From HGM13006 sp900757695 (GTDB taxonomy: Bacteria; Bacillota; Clostridia; Oscillospirales; Oscillospiraceae), in NCBI GenBank assembly GCA_959607825.1, contig CAUHNW010000013.1, forward strand, positions 1 to 64,000: a stretch of DNA of 64,000 nt, read 5' to 3'. The position numbers were made by a program, and so were the translations under genes. Each line of letters opens with the position of its first letter. Position 1 is the first letter of the stretch. Positions 39,537 through 47,586 of the stretch are shown piece after piece. The notes beneath the pieces are model-generated. The model searched no databases and was not told the origin of the DNA. It saw only the letters and a list, made by a program, of their open reading frames with translations.

Positions 39537-40409
39537 ATGCTGAAACACCCCATGAAAAAGCCCGGCATTGCCGTGAACTCCGCCCGGTGCATGGCCTGCT
39601 ACGCCTGCTTTATGGCCTGCAAGGACGAGCACTGCGGCTGGGATACCGACCTGAGCAAATCTCAGCCTGAGATGGGTCAGTACTGGATGAACATTAAGGA
39701 GTGGGAGCGTGGCGACAACGAGCGCCATATCAAGACTGCTACCGTTCCCACGCCCTGCTCCCACTGCGACAACCCCGCCTGCATGGCGGCAGCCAAGGAC
39801 GGCGCAGTTTACAAGCGCCCCGACGGCATTGTGATCGTAGACCCGGAGAAGTCCAAGGGACAGAAGCAGATCGTAGACGCCTGCCCCATCGGCGCCATCT
39901 ACTGGAACGAGGAGGAGCAGATCCCCCAGAAGTGCACCATGTGCGCAGAGCTGCTGGATGACCCCGACTATCCCGGCTTTGAGCCCCGCTGCGTGGAGGC
40001 ATGTCCCAACCAGGCACTGGTGTTCGGCGATCTGGCCGATCCCGACAGTGAGATCAGCAAGCTCATTGCCGCCAACAAGGTCACTCAGCTCAAGGAGCTT
40101 GGGACCATGGGCTCCAGCGTGGTACATCTGAACATCCCCGGGAAGTTCTTGGCCGGAACCGTGGCCTACCCCGAGGAGCTGGAAGAGGTCTGCATCGGCG
40201 CCAAGGTCAAGGTCACCTGCAATGAATGCGGCGCTACCTATGAGACCGAGACCAACTGGGCCGGTGACTGGGAGGTAGAGGATCTGCCCGAGGGCAAGAG
40301 CTGGACGGTGGACATCACCTTCCCGGGCTTCAAGCCTGTATGCTATCAGGATCAGCGCACCGACCACGATCACTATGTAGGCATCACCTATCTGGAGCCT
40401 GCGGAATAA
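39537..40409 (+). CDS. athS: Transhydroxylase Fe-S subunit-like protein
   Basis: A 290-residue partner of the preceding enzyme. Residues 15-165 hold ferredoxin-like Cys groups (CMACYACFMAC; CSHCDNPAC with Ala where the fourth Cys would be; CPIGAI; CTMC; CVEACP). I count 12 cluster cysteines, enough for three [4Fe-4S] clusters, whereas DmsB-type subunits have 16. Three clusters plus a C-terminal beta-sandwich (about 200-290: VKVTCNECGATYETETNWAG) match AthS. AGGAGG precedes the ATG. It probably remains cytosolic with AthL. Confidence 0.8.
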   Translation: MLKHPMKKPGIAVNSARCMACYACFMACKDEHCGWDTDLSKSQPEMGQYWMNIKEWERGDNERHIKTATVPTPCSHCDNPACMAAAKDGAVYKRPDGIVIVDPEKSKGQKQIVDACPIGAIYWNEEEQIPQKCTMCAELLDDPDYPGFEPRCVEACPNQALVFGDLADPDSEISKLIAANKVTQLKELGTMGSSVVHLNIPGKFLAGTVAYPEELEEVCIGAKVKVTCNECGATYETETNWAGDWEVEDLPEGKSWTVDITFPGFKPVCYQDQRTDHDHYVGITYLEPAE

Positions 40410-40420
40410 CACGATCCAAT

Positions 40421-40453
40421 GGTCCCTCCCGCAGCGCCGCTGCGGGAGGGACC
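40421..40453 (+). other. Long intergenic hairpin inside the operon
   Basis: A 15-bp stem GGTCCCTCCCGCAGC/GCTGCGGGAGGGACC with a GCC loop and no T-run lies between athS and the thiolase gene. It looks like an mRNA processing or stability element that could set different amounts of the enzymes, rather than a terminator. Confidence 0.65.
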
Positions 40454-40581
40454 TGAAGGGGACTTCCGGCACGGCTCCTTGCGCTGCCTGTCGAATCAGG
40501 GAGAGGCGGCGGAAGGAGCTGGTTGGGATCCCGTAAAACCAACCATAATCATTGCATCAATATAGAGAGGAAGTATTTCCA

Positions 40582-41835
40582 ATGGAACTTCGTAATGTAG
40601 TTGTGGTAGACGGCTGCCGTACTGCAGTGGGCAAGTTCGGCGGCGCACTGCGTCCCGTCAGCGCCTATGATCTGGCATGTACCGTCATGAAGGGCTGCCT
40701 GGACCGCACCGGCATTGACCCCGCCCAGATCGATGAGGTCATTATGGGCCAGTGCCGTCAGACCTCCGATGAGCCCAATATCGCCCGTATGGCCGCCCTG
40801 AAGGTGGGCATTCCCGCTTCCGCTTCCGCCCATACCGTCATGCGCCAGTGTGCCTCCGCCATGACCGCCGTGCAGAACGGCGCCATGCAGATCATGACCG
40901 GCCTTTCCGATGTGGTGCTGGCAGGCGGTACCGAGTCCATGTCCAATGCGGTATTCTATGTGCGCGGCGCACGCTGGGGCGTGGGCACCGGCAACACCGA
41001 GTTTGTGGACGCCGTTACCGAGGGTCAGTTCCGCTCTCAGCCCCAGGAAATGTTTGGCCGCTATAACATGGGCGCTACGGCGGAGAAGATCGCCGAGACT
41101 TTGGGCATCACCCGGGAAGAGCAGGACGCTTTCTCCTTTGCCTCCCAGCAGAAGGCCATTGCCGCCATTGACGCCGGCAAGTTCAAGGACGAGATCGTTC
41201 CTGTGGTAGTTCCTCAGGGCCGCAAAAAGCCCCCCATTGTATTCGACACCGACGAATTCCCCAAGCGTGACACCAGCATGGAGAAGATGGCAAAGCTGAA
41301 GCCCTGCTTCAACATCACCACCGATGAAGAGGGCCGCATCTACAACAGCTCCGAGCTCACCGGCACCGTGACTGCCGCTTCCTCCTCCGGACGGAATGAC
41401 GGCGCATCCTGCATGCTGCTGATGACCGAGGAAAAGGCCAAGGAGCTGGGCCTGAAGCCCATCTGCCGGATCATCGGTATGGGTACCGCAGGCTGCGATC
41501 CCCGCACCATGGGCCTTGGCCCCGTGTACGCAGTGCCCAAGGCGCTGAAGAATGCGGGCCTGACCATGGATGACATTCAGCTCATTGAGCTTAACGAGGC
41601 ATTTGCCGCCCAGTCTCTGGGCTGCATCAAGCAGCTCCACTGGGAGGACAAGATGGACATCATCAATGTAAACGGCGGCGCCATTGCGCTGGGCCACCCC
41701 GTTGGCTCCTCCGGCTGCCGGATCCTTGTGACGCTGATGTATGAGATGAAGAAGCGGGGCCTCAAGTACGGCCTTGCCACGCTGTGCATTGCAGGCGGCA
41801 TGGGTCAGGCCACTGTCATTGAAATGTGCGACTGA
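40582..41835 (+). CDS. Acetyl-CoA acetyltransferase (thiolase)
   Basis: A 417-residue thiolase. It has the acylated Cys90 (RQCASAM), the NEAFAA motif, GHPVGSSG with the catalytic His, and the second Cys in CIAGGMGQA. Thiolases cleave acetoacetyl-CoA to two acetyl-CoA or run in reverse. Placed between the transhydroxylase and a BKACE gene, it fits the last step of phloroglucinol breakdown, thiolysis of acetoacetyl-CoA. GAGAGGAAG precedes the ATG. Confidence 0.9.
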   Translation: MELRNVVVVDGCRTAVGKFGGALRPVSAYDLACTVMKGCLDRTGIDPAQIDEVIMGQCRQTSDEPNIARMAALKVGIPASASAHTVMRQCASAMTAVQNGAMQIMTGLSDVVLAGGTESMSNAVFYVRGARWGVGTGNTEFVDAVTEGQFRSQPQEMFGRYNMGATAEKIAETLGITREEQDAFSFASQQKAIAAIDAGKFKDEIVPVVVPQGRKKPPIVFDTDEFPKRDTSMEKMAKLKPCFNITTDEEGRIYNSSELTGTVTAASSSGRNDGASCMLLMTEEKAKELGLKPICRIIGMGTAGCDPRTMGLGPVYAVPKALKNAGLTMDDIQLIELNEAFAAQSLGCIKQLHWEDKMDIINVNGGAIALGHPVGSSGCRILVTLMYEMKKRGLKYGLATLCIAGGMGQATVIEMCD

Positions 41836-41879
41836 GCAACAACAACGCTTATAGATAGACTGGAAAGGATGTAATTACC

Positions 41880-42782
41880 ATGGCTAAATCCAATAAGATC
41901 ATGATTCAGGTATGCCTCTGCGGCGCCGGCACCAAGAAGGATAAGGCACCCACCGTTCCCTACACCGCCGATGAGCTGGCAGAGCAGATCGTTGCCTGCG
42001 CAAAGCTGGGCGCTTCTATTGCCCATATCCATGTCCGTGAGGACAAGGAAGTGGACGGCGTCATGCAGATCGGCTACAAGTCCATGAGCCTCCAGAAGTT
42101 CACCGAGGCTGTGGAAAAGACCCGTGCGCTGTGCAAGAAGGAGGGCGTTGACATCATCATCAACCTCACCACCTCCGGCGGCGAGTACGAGGACTACAAG
42201 CGTCTCCAGCATCTGTCTGCCCTGAAGCCCGAGATGTGCTCCTTCGACCCCAACACCCTGAACTGGTCCAACAGCTACATCTTCGAGAACAGCCCCCGCT
42301 TCCTGAACAAGCTGGCGGAAGAGGTTGTAAAGGAAGACGTAAAGCCCGAGTTTGAGATCTTCGACACCGGCCATCTGGATTCCGCAATGTACTATGTCAA
42401 TAAGCACGGCATCCCCGGCAACCCCCATATGCAGTTCATCATGGGCGTTGGCGGCTCCATGCCCGGCACCGCCGAGAACCTTGCATTTATGGTGGGCCAT
42501 CTGCCCGCAGGCGCTACATGGTCCGTTTCCGGTATCGGCAAGGCCCATATGCCCATGATGCTGGCCGGTCTGGCACTGGGCTGCGACGGCCTCCGTGTTG
42601 GCCTTGAGGACAACGTTATGTACGGCAAGGACGAGAACGGCAACAAGATCATCGCCACCAACGAGATGCTGGTAAAGCGTGCCGTAGAGCTGGCAAAGCT
42701 GGCAGGCCGTGAGATCGCAACTGCCGATGAGGCCCGTGAGATTCTGGGGATTAAGAGAAACTGCCTCCGGGACGAGGGCTAA
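41880..42782 (+). CDS. BKACE (DUF849) beta-keto acid cleavage enzyme, candidate triacetate acetoacetate-lyase
   Basis: A 300-residue BKACE/DUF849 TIM-barrel enzyme. Zn ligands appear as His49 and His51 (AHIHVRED) and Glu243 (VGLEDN), as in Kce. The family condenses a beta-keto acid with acetyl-CoA to give a CoA ester and acetoacetate. Lysine-degradation partners of Kce are absent, while aromatic-pathway genes surround it. The member known from phloroglucinol degradation, triacetate acetoacetate-lyase, fits best. GAAAGGATG precedes the ATG, 44 bp after the thiolase stop. Family is certain, substrate is inference. Confidence 0.85.
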   Translation: MAKSNKIMIQVCLCGAGTKKDKAPTVPYTADELAEQIVACAKLGASIAHIHVREDKEVDGVMQIGYKSMSLQKFTEAVEKTRALCKKEGVDIIINLTTSGGEYEDYKRLQHLSALKPEMCSFDPNTLNWSNSYIFENSPRFLNKLAEEVVKEDVKPEFEIFDTGHLDSAMYYVNKHGIPGNPHMQFIMGVGGSMPGTAENLAFMVGHLPAGATWSVSGIGKAHMPMMLAGLALGCDGLRVGLEDNVMYGKDENGNKIIATNEMLVKRAVELAKLAGREIATADEAREILGIKRNCLRDEG

Positions 42783-42790
42783 ATTCTTCA

Positions 42791-42857
42791 GCGGATCTTT
42801 TGCGCCGTAACTTCGTTATTTCTCCCTTGAAATACTCGTAGTATGTCGGCGGGAGAA
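42791..42857. repeat. Dispersed repeat, copy A
   Basis: It begins GCGGATCTTTTGCGCCGTAA and ends with ATACTCGTAGTATGTCGGCG followed by GGAGAA, with a small dyad ATACT-CGT-AGTAT. It is nearly identical to copy B (42912-43007) apart from an insertion in B. Confidence 0.8.
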
Positions 42858-42911
42858 AACCTTGTTTCGACGCAAAATCTCACGCTGAAAGGGTGCAGAG
42901 GAGACAAACAG

Positions 42912-43007
42912 GCGGATCTTTTGCGCCGTAACTTCGGTGCGGCAACACCGCACAAATATGCTGCCGTATTTCTCCCTTGAAATACTCGTAGTATGTCGGC
43001 GGGAGAA
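42912..43007. repeat. Dispersed repeat, copy B
   Basis: The same unit as copy A, with about 30 bp inserted after ACTTCG. The insert carries its own hairpin GTGCGG-CAACA-CCGCAC. A diverged copy C lies at 51583. The 528-bp gap 42783-43310 holds these repeats, a promoter and the Moco riboswitch, and no gene that I can support. Confidence 0.8.
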
Positions 43008-43029
43008 GCTGCGGGAAATAGATTCCCGG

Positions 43030-43058
43030 TTGCGTTTTTTCTGAATATCGTGTATCAT
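43030..43058 (+). promoter_or_regulatory. Promoter of the Moco operon
   Basis: TTGCGT (43030-43035), 17 bp and TATCAT (43053-43058) place the start near 43065. A 13-bp hairpin ATAGAGGTGCGCC/GGCGCACCTCTAT (43057-43087) lies right at the transcript 5' end. Confidence 0.6.
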
Positions 43059-43109
43059 AGAGGTGCGCCATTACGGCGCACCTCTATGGAAATAACGCCG
43101 CAATTCTGG

Positions 43110-43294
43110 CGGCATACTTCTCCGAGTTCCGGAATCTAAGGCCATAGGGCTAGGATCCCGGTTCCTGACCGGGATCCGGTCACAGGGCTGGCGAGGAAAC
43201 CAACCAGCCTTCCTATGCAGGAATTCTGCCGAAAAGGAGAGGGCTTGTGCGGATACACCACAGCTCTGCCCTTTTTGGCAGAGCTGTATTTTTC
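43110..43294 (+). ncRNA. Moco riboswitch with terminator platform
   Basis: The leader before moeA has a GCATA/TATGC closing helix (about 43116 and 43213), the segment CTCCGAGTTCC, a long GGATCCCGGT/ACCGGGATCC arm (43153-43177), and CAGGGCTGGCGAGGAAACC...CCAGCCTTCC, which parallels the E. coli moaA Moco motif (CAGGGCGAAGGAAGAA...TTCGCCTCCC). A perfect 10-bp terminator CAGCTCTGCC/GGCAGAGCTG with TATTTTT follows at 43261-43293. The cofactor would therefore promote termination and switch off its own synthesis. The aptamer call rests on pattern comparison from memory. Confidence 0.8.
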
Positions 43295-43310
43295 GTTTGG
43301 AGGGAATACC

Positions 43311-44549
43311 ATGCAGATGAATCTTGAATTTCAGGAGGCGGCCCGACTGCTGGCCCAGCAGGTCACACCGGTGAATCTGGAATATGTGCCCCTGACGGCT
43401 TCCTTGGGGCGGATACTGGGGGAGACGGTCCGGGCGGGCAGTGATGTGCCGCCCTTTGACCGCTCACCCTTTGACGGCTATGCCTTCCGCAGTGAGGACA
43501 GTCAGACGGCATCGCCGGAGCATCCGGTGACCCTTCGAATCTTAGAAGAGATTCCTGCGGGCAGTGTGGGAAAGCGCCGGGTGGTTCGTGGAACGGCGGC
43601 AAAGATCCTCACCGGCGCTCCGATCCCGGTGGGAGCGGACTGCGTTTGCAAATTTGAGGACACCACCTTTACCGATACCAGCGTTACCATTACCCGCAGC
43701 TACCGCAGCGGCGGCAACATTGCCCTCCGGGGCGAGGATCTCACCGCCGGGGATGTTGTGGCACAGCAGGGCATGGTCATCGACAGTGCGCTGATGGGAA
43801 CCCTTGCCACCCAGAACGTGGCGGAGCCAAAGGTGTACCGGCGTCCGCTGGCGGGCGTCATCACCACAGGCAGTGAGCTCTGCGCCGTAGGGGAGGCCCT
43901 CACCGGGGGCAAGATCGTCAATTCCAACCGCTATACCTTCCAAGGGGTATTGCAGGATGCGGGCTGTGTCACGGAGTTCTTTGGCAGCCCCGGAGACAGC
44001 GTTGATGAGATCGCAGAGGTCATGGCCTCTGCGGGACAGGCCTGTGATCTGATCGTCACAACAGGCGGGGTGTCAGTGGGGGACTATGACCTGACCCCGG
44101 CGGCCCTGCAGGCGGCAGGGGGAGAGATCCTGATCCAGAATATGCAGCTGAAGCCCGGCGGAAAGTGCTGCTTCGGCACCTTGGGCAAGGCCATTGTCTG
44201 CTGCCTGTCCGGCAATCCCGCTTCCAGCATGACGGCCTTCTATGCGGCGGTGCTCCCCATGGTGCGGAAGCTCTGCGGCAGGAAGGACTGGGCGCTGGAA
44301 AAAATCCCGGTGACGCTGCTGGAGGATTTCCCAAAGAAGAGCCCAAAGCCCCGGCTGCTTCGGGGCAAGCTGGAGCTTTCCGGCGGCGTGGTAGGAATGT
44401 ATATTACCGGCGAGCAGGGCAATGGGATCCTGCACACCATGGTGGGCTGCAACGTGCTGGCGCTGGTGCCCCCGGGAAGCGGTCCGCTTCCCAAGGGAAC
44501 AGTACTGGAGGGCTACTGGATGGACGGGAAAAACGGAGGCGCATTATGA
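43311..44549 (+). CDS. moeA: Molybdopterin molybdenumtransferase MoeA
   Basis: A 412-residue MoeA. It inserts molybdate into adenylylated molybdopterin. Visible motifs are PPFDRSPFDGYAFRS near the N-terminus, GSELCAVGEAL, NSNRYTFQGVL, and TTGGVSVGDYDLTP in the MPT-binding domain, with the small C-terminal domain IV after 340. GGAGGG precedes the ATG at 43311, downstream of the riboswitch terminator. Its stop overlaps the start of the next gene (ATGA). Confidence 0.9.
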   Translation: MQMNLEFQEAARLLAQQVTPVNLEYVPLTASLGRILGETVRAGSDVPPFDRSPFDGYAFRSEDSQTASPEHPVTLRILEEIPAGSVGKRRVVRGTAAKILTGAPIPVGADCVCKFEDTTFTDTSVTITRSYRSGGNIALRGEDLTAGDVVAQQGMVIDSALMGTLATQNVAEPKVYRRPLAGVITTGSELCAVGEALTGGKIVNSNRYTFQGVLQDAGCVTEFFGSPGDSVDEIAEVMASAGQACDLIVTTGGVSVGDYDLTPAALQAAGGEILIQNMQLKPGGKCCFGTLGKAIVCCLSGNPASSMTAFYAAVLPMVRKLCGRKDWALEKIPVTLLEDFPKKSPKPRLLRGKLELSGGVVGMYITGEQGNGILHTMVGCNVLALVPPGSGPLPKGTVLEGYWMDGKNGGAL

Positions 44550-45568
44550 AAAAAGTAAGAGTAGAAGACGCAGTGGGCATGACCCTCTGCCATGATATTA
44601 CGGCCATTGACGACCATTTTAAGGGCGCGGCCTTTCACCGGGGCCAGGTGATCACCCGGGAGGATGTGGAAAAGCTCAAGGATATCGGCAAGCAGCACAT
44701 CTTTATCTGGGAGGAAAACGCCGGTGAGATCCACGAGGAGGATGCGGCCCTTCGCCTGTCCAAGCTCTGTGCGGTGGAGGGCGGCGTGTACTCCGGCCCC
44801 AGCGAGGGCAAGATGGTACAGAAGGCAGGCGTCCGGGGGATGTTCCGGGTGAATGTGCCCCTCCAGCGGGCCATCAACTCCATTGGAGATATCACCATCA
44901 GCTCCATTCCCGACCACTATCCCGTGGAGGAGGGCGGAAAGCTCTGCTCCATGCGGATCATTCCCCTGACCACCCAGGAGAGCCAGATCATCGAGGCCGA
45001 GCGCCTATGTCGGGAGGCTTCCGAGCCCCTGATGCAGCTGCTTCCATACAAGCCCCTGAAGGTGGCCTTTATCATCACCGGCAGCGAGATCTATTCCGGC
45101 CGGATTTCGGACAAATTTGAGCCGGTGCTCCGGGCCAAGGTGGGGCAGTATCCCAGCCAGATCATCGGATGTAAGATCTGCGACGATGATCTTCCCATGC
45201 TGAAGGCTGCCCTGAAGGAATTTATGGATGCCGGGGCGGATCTGATCCTGATGACCGGCGGCATGAGCGTAGACCCCGATGACCTGACCCCCACGGCCAT
45301 TGCCGATGCCGGGGCGGAGGTGGTCACCTATGGCATGCCCTCCCAGCCCGGCAATATGCTGCTGGTGGCCTATGCGGGAAAGACCTGCATCGTGGGCGTA
45401 CCCGGGGCGGCGGTAAAGCTGCCCACCACCACGCTGGATGTGGTACTGCCCCAGATCTTTACCGGGGTGAAATTCAAAAAGGAAGACTTTGTGCGGTTGG
45501 GAGACGGCGGCTTCTGCCAGAACTGTGACGGCTGCCACTGGCCCAACTGTACCTTTGGACGGTATTGA
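44546..45568 (+). CDS. Molybdopterin-binding protein (MoeA/CinA-like) with Cys-rich C-terminus
   Basis: A 340-residue protein. The N-terminal half (MKKVRVEDAVGMTLCHDITA) is distinct from MoeA. The C-terminal half has the MoCF-biosynthesis fold (IITGSEIYSGRISDKF, LMTGGMSVDPDDLTP, PGAAVKLPTTTLDVVLP). The last 20 residues hold four Cys (CQNCDGCHWPNC), a likely metal or Fe-S site. Such proteins accompany moeA in clostridia and probably handle molybdopterin, as carrier or for late insertion. It overlaps moeA by 4 bp. Confidence 0.8.
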   Translation: MKKVRVEDAVGMTLCHDITAIDDHFKGAAFHRGQVITREDVEKLKDIGKQHIFIWEENAGEIHEEDAALRLSKLCAVEGGVYSGPSEGKMVQKAGVRGMFRVNVPLQRAINSIGDITISSIPDHYPVEEGGKLCSMRIIPLTTQESQIIEAERLCREASEPLMQLLPYKPLKVAFIITGSEIYSGRISDKFEPVLRAKVGQYPSQIIGCKICDDDLPMLKAALKEFMDAGADLILMTGGMSVDPDDLTPTAIADAGAEVVTYGMPSQPGNMLLVAYAGKTCIVGVPGAAVKLPTTTLDVVLPQIFTGVKFKKEDFVRLGDGGFCQNCDGCHWPNCTFGRY

Positions 45569-45570
45569 GC

Positions 45571-46524
45571 ATGAGAGATAAATTTGACCGGGAGATCACC
45601 TATCTCCGGGTGTCAATCACAGACCGCTGCAACCTCCGGTGCCGGTATTGTATGCCGGAGGAGGGGGTGTGCAAGCTGGCCCATCAGGATATCCTCCGGT
45701 ATGAGGAGATCACCGAGATCGTGGAGATGGCGGCGGAACTGGGGATTCGCAAGGTCCGTGTTACCGGCGGGGAGCCGTTGGTGCGGCTGGGCTGCCCGGA
45801 GCTGTGCGGCCAAATCGCTGCGATCCCGGGCATTGAAGAGGTGGTAATCACCACCAACGGCGTACTGCTGGAGCAGCAGGCCCGGGCATTAAAGGATGCC
45901 GGAGTCCGCCGGGTGAATGTGAGCCTTGACACCATGGATTCGGACAAGTACAAAACCATCACCGGCGGCGGAGATATTCAGAAGGTGCTCCGTGGCATTG
46001 AAGCGGCCCGTCAGGTGGGGATGACCCCCATCAAGATCAATACGGTTCTGATCGGCGGCTTTAATGACAATGAGATCCCGGACTTTGTGGAAATGACCCG
46101 GGAGCAGCCTGTGGAGCTGCGGTTTATTGAGCTGATGCCCATGGGCCCCGGGGCGGAATTTGGGGACAGTGCCTACCTGCCGGGGCAGACGGTGCTGGAT
46201 CGTGTGCCGGAGCTGAAGCCTCTGCCCGGAAACGGCGGTGTGGCACGGCTCTATCAGCTGCCGGGGGCAGCAGGACGTGTGGGGCTGATCAGTCCTTTGA
46301 GCCGCCATTTCTGCGGCAGCTGCAACCGCCTGCGCCTGACGGCAGAGGGGGCGCTAAAGCCCTGCCTGCACTCTTCCCAGGAGATCCCCCTGCGGGGCCT
46401 CCATGGGGCGGCACTGCGGGAGGCCATGGAGAATGCCATCTGGGCCAAGCCCAAGATGCATGGGGCTTTGGATGCCCATCACAGCAGTGAGGCCGGACGG
46501 AACATGAATACCATTGGAGGATGA
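45571..46524 (+). CDS. moaA: GTP 3',8-cyclase MoaA
   Basis: A 317-residue radical SAM enzyme that starts molybdopterin synthesis from GTP together with MoaC. It has the radical SAM cluster Cys20/Cys24/Cys27 (CNLRCRYC), the GGEPL motif, the second [4Fe-4S] site near the C-terminus (HFCGSCNRLRLT...CLH), and the conserved Gly-Gly end (NTIGG). The ATG at 45571 lies 2 bp after the previous stop, and its ribosome site is weak, suggesting translational coupling. Confidence 0.95.
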   Translation: MRDKFDREITYLRVSITDRCNLRCRYCMPEEGVCKLAHQDILRYEEITEIVEMAAELGIRKVRVTGGEPLVRLGCPELCGQIAAIPGIEEVVITTNGVLLEQQARALKDAGVRRVNVSLDTMDSDKYKTITGGGDIQKVLRGIEAARQVGMTPIKINTVLIGGFNDNEIPDFVEMTREQPVELRFIELMPMGPGAEFGDSAYLPGQTVLDRVPELKPLPGNGGVARLYQLPGAAGRVGLISPLSRHFCGSCNRLRLTAEGALKPCLHSSQEIPLRGLHGAALREAMENAIWAKPKMHGALDAHHSSEAGRNMNTIGG

Positions 46525-46527
46525 CGC

Positions 46528-47010
46528 ATGGATTTTTCACATTTTAATGAATCCGGCCGGGCCCGGATGGTCAACGTGGGAGAGAAGCAGGAGACAAAGC
46601 GCACGGCCATTGCCGCAGGGCGGGTGCTGGTGAATCGGAAGACGCTGGAGCTGATCCGCACCGGCGGGCTGAAAAAGGGCGATGTATTGGGCACCGCACA
46701 GATTGGCGGCATTATGGGCGCAAAGAATACCCCCCATATCATCCCCATGTGCCACCCCATTATGATCACCGGGGTGGACATAGATTTCCGTCTCAATGAC
46801 GAGGACTGCGCCGTGGAGATCACCGCTACCACCTCCTGCACCGGTGCCACCGGTGTGGAGATGGAGGCCCTGACGGCGGTATCGGTGGCGGCACTGACCG
46901 TATATGATATGTGTAAGGCGGTGCAGCGGGATATGGTCATCGACAATATCCGGCTGCTGCGGAAGACCGGCGGCAAGTCCGGGGACTTTATCAGAGAGGA
47001 GCAGGCATGA
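46528..47010 (+). CDS. moaC: Cyclic pyranopterin monophosphate synthase MoaC
   Basis: A 160-residue MoaC. It converts 3',8-cyclo-GTP to cyclic pyranopterin monophosphate. It shows RMVNVGEKQETKRTAIA, KGDVLGTAQIGGIMGAKNT, IPMCHPI, EMEALTAVSVAALTVYDM and a KAVQRDM end, which are all family hallmarks. It lies 3 bp after moaA and overlaps the next gene by 4 bp. Confidence 0.95.
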   Translation: MDFSHFNESGRARMVNVGEKQETKRTAIAAGRVLVNRKTLELIRTGGLKKGDVLGTAQIGGIMGAKNTPHIIPMCHPIMITGVDIDFRLNDEDCAVEITATTSCTGATGVEMEALTAVSVAALTVYDMCKAVQRDMVIDNIRLLRKTGGKSGDFIREEQA

Positions 47011-47525
47011 TGGAATGGACAGCAGCGGTAATCACCGTCAGCGACAAGGGAAGCCGGGGAGAGCGGGTGGACACCAGCGGCCCGGCATTGCAGGAGATGC
47101 TGAAGGAGGCCGGGTATCAGGTGGTCTACACCAAGATCATCCCGGATGAATATGACCAGATCGCAGACGAGCTGCGCCATTGCAGCGATGACCTGAAGGT
47201 GTGCCTTGCCCTGACCACCGGCGGCACGGGATTTTCCCCCCGGGATATCACCCCGGAGGCCACGCTGTCGGTGATCGAGCGGGAGACCAGAGGCATCCCC
47301 GAGGCCATGCGGGCCTTCAGCATGACCATTACGGATAAGGCATGCCTGAGCCGGGAGGCGGCAGGCATTCGGGGAGAGACCCTGATCGTGAATCTGCCCG
47401 GCAGCCGGAAGGCTTCCACGGAGAACCTTTCGGCGGTCTTGAAGCCAATCCACCATGGCATTGAGATCCTCCGGGGTGAAACCGCCAACTGCGGCGAAGA
47501 GCATCCCCATCATCACCACCAATAA
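47007..47525 (+). CDS. MoaB/Mog-family molybdopterin adenylyltransferase
   Basis: A 172-residue protein with the MoaB/Mog fold: AVITVSDKGSRGERVDTSG, LTTGGTGFSPRDITPEAT and MRAFSMT. It adenylylates molybdopterin before MoeA inserts Mo. The C-terminus is His-rich (EEHPHHHHQ), possibly a metal-handling tail. It is the last gene of the riboswitch-controlled operon. moaD and moaE are not in this window and must be elsewhere. Confidence 0.9.
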   Translation: MMEWTAAVITVSDKGSRGERVDTSGPALQEMLKEAGYQVVYTKIIPDEYDQIADELRHCSDDLKVCLALTTGGTGFSPRDITPEATLSVIERETRGIPEAMRAFSMTITDKACLSREAAGIRGETLIVNLPGSRKASTENLSAVLKPIHHGIEILRGETANCGEEHPHHHHQ

Positions 47526-47533
47526 AGAAAGAT

Positions 47534-47574
47534 AAGCCCCATCCACAGCTGATTTGCACTGTGGATGGGGCTTT
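47534..47574. terminator. Terminator between convergent genes
   Basis: A 15-bp stem AAGCCCCATCCACAG/CTGTGGATGGGGCTT ends the Moco operon and the opposite DUF4097 gene. Confidence 0.9.
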
Positions 47575-47586
47575 GCTGTATGGGGG

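Noticed and set aside
42816..43058. Minus-strand open frames across the repeats, encoding duplicated RRHTTSISREK peptides
   Set aside because: The peptide repeats simply follow the DNA repeat copies A and B, there is no ribosome site, and the frame has no family match.
44165..44545. N-terminal extension of the second molybdopterin-binding protein into moeA
   Set aside because: The open frame continues upstream, but it overlaps moeA fully. The ATG at 44546 overlapping the moeA stop is the natural coupled start.
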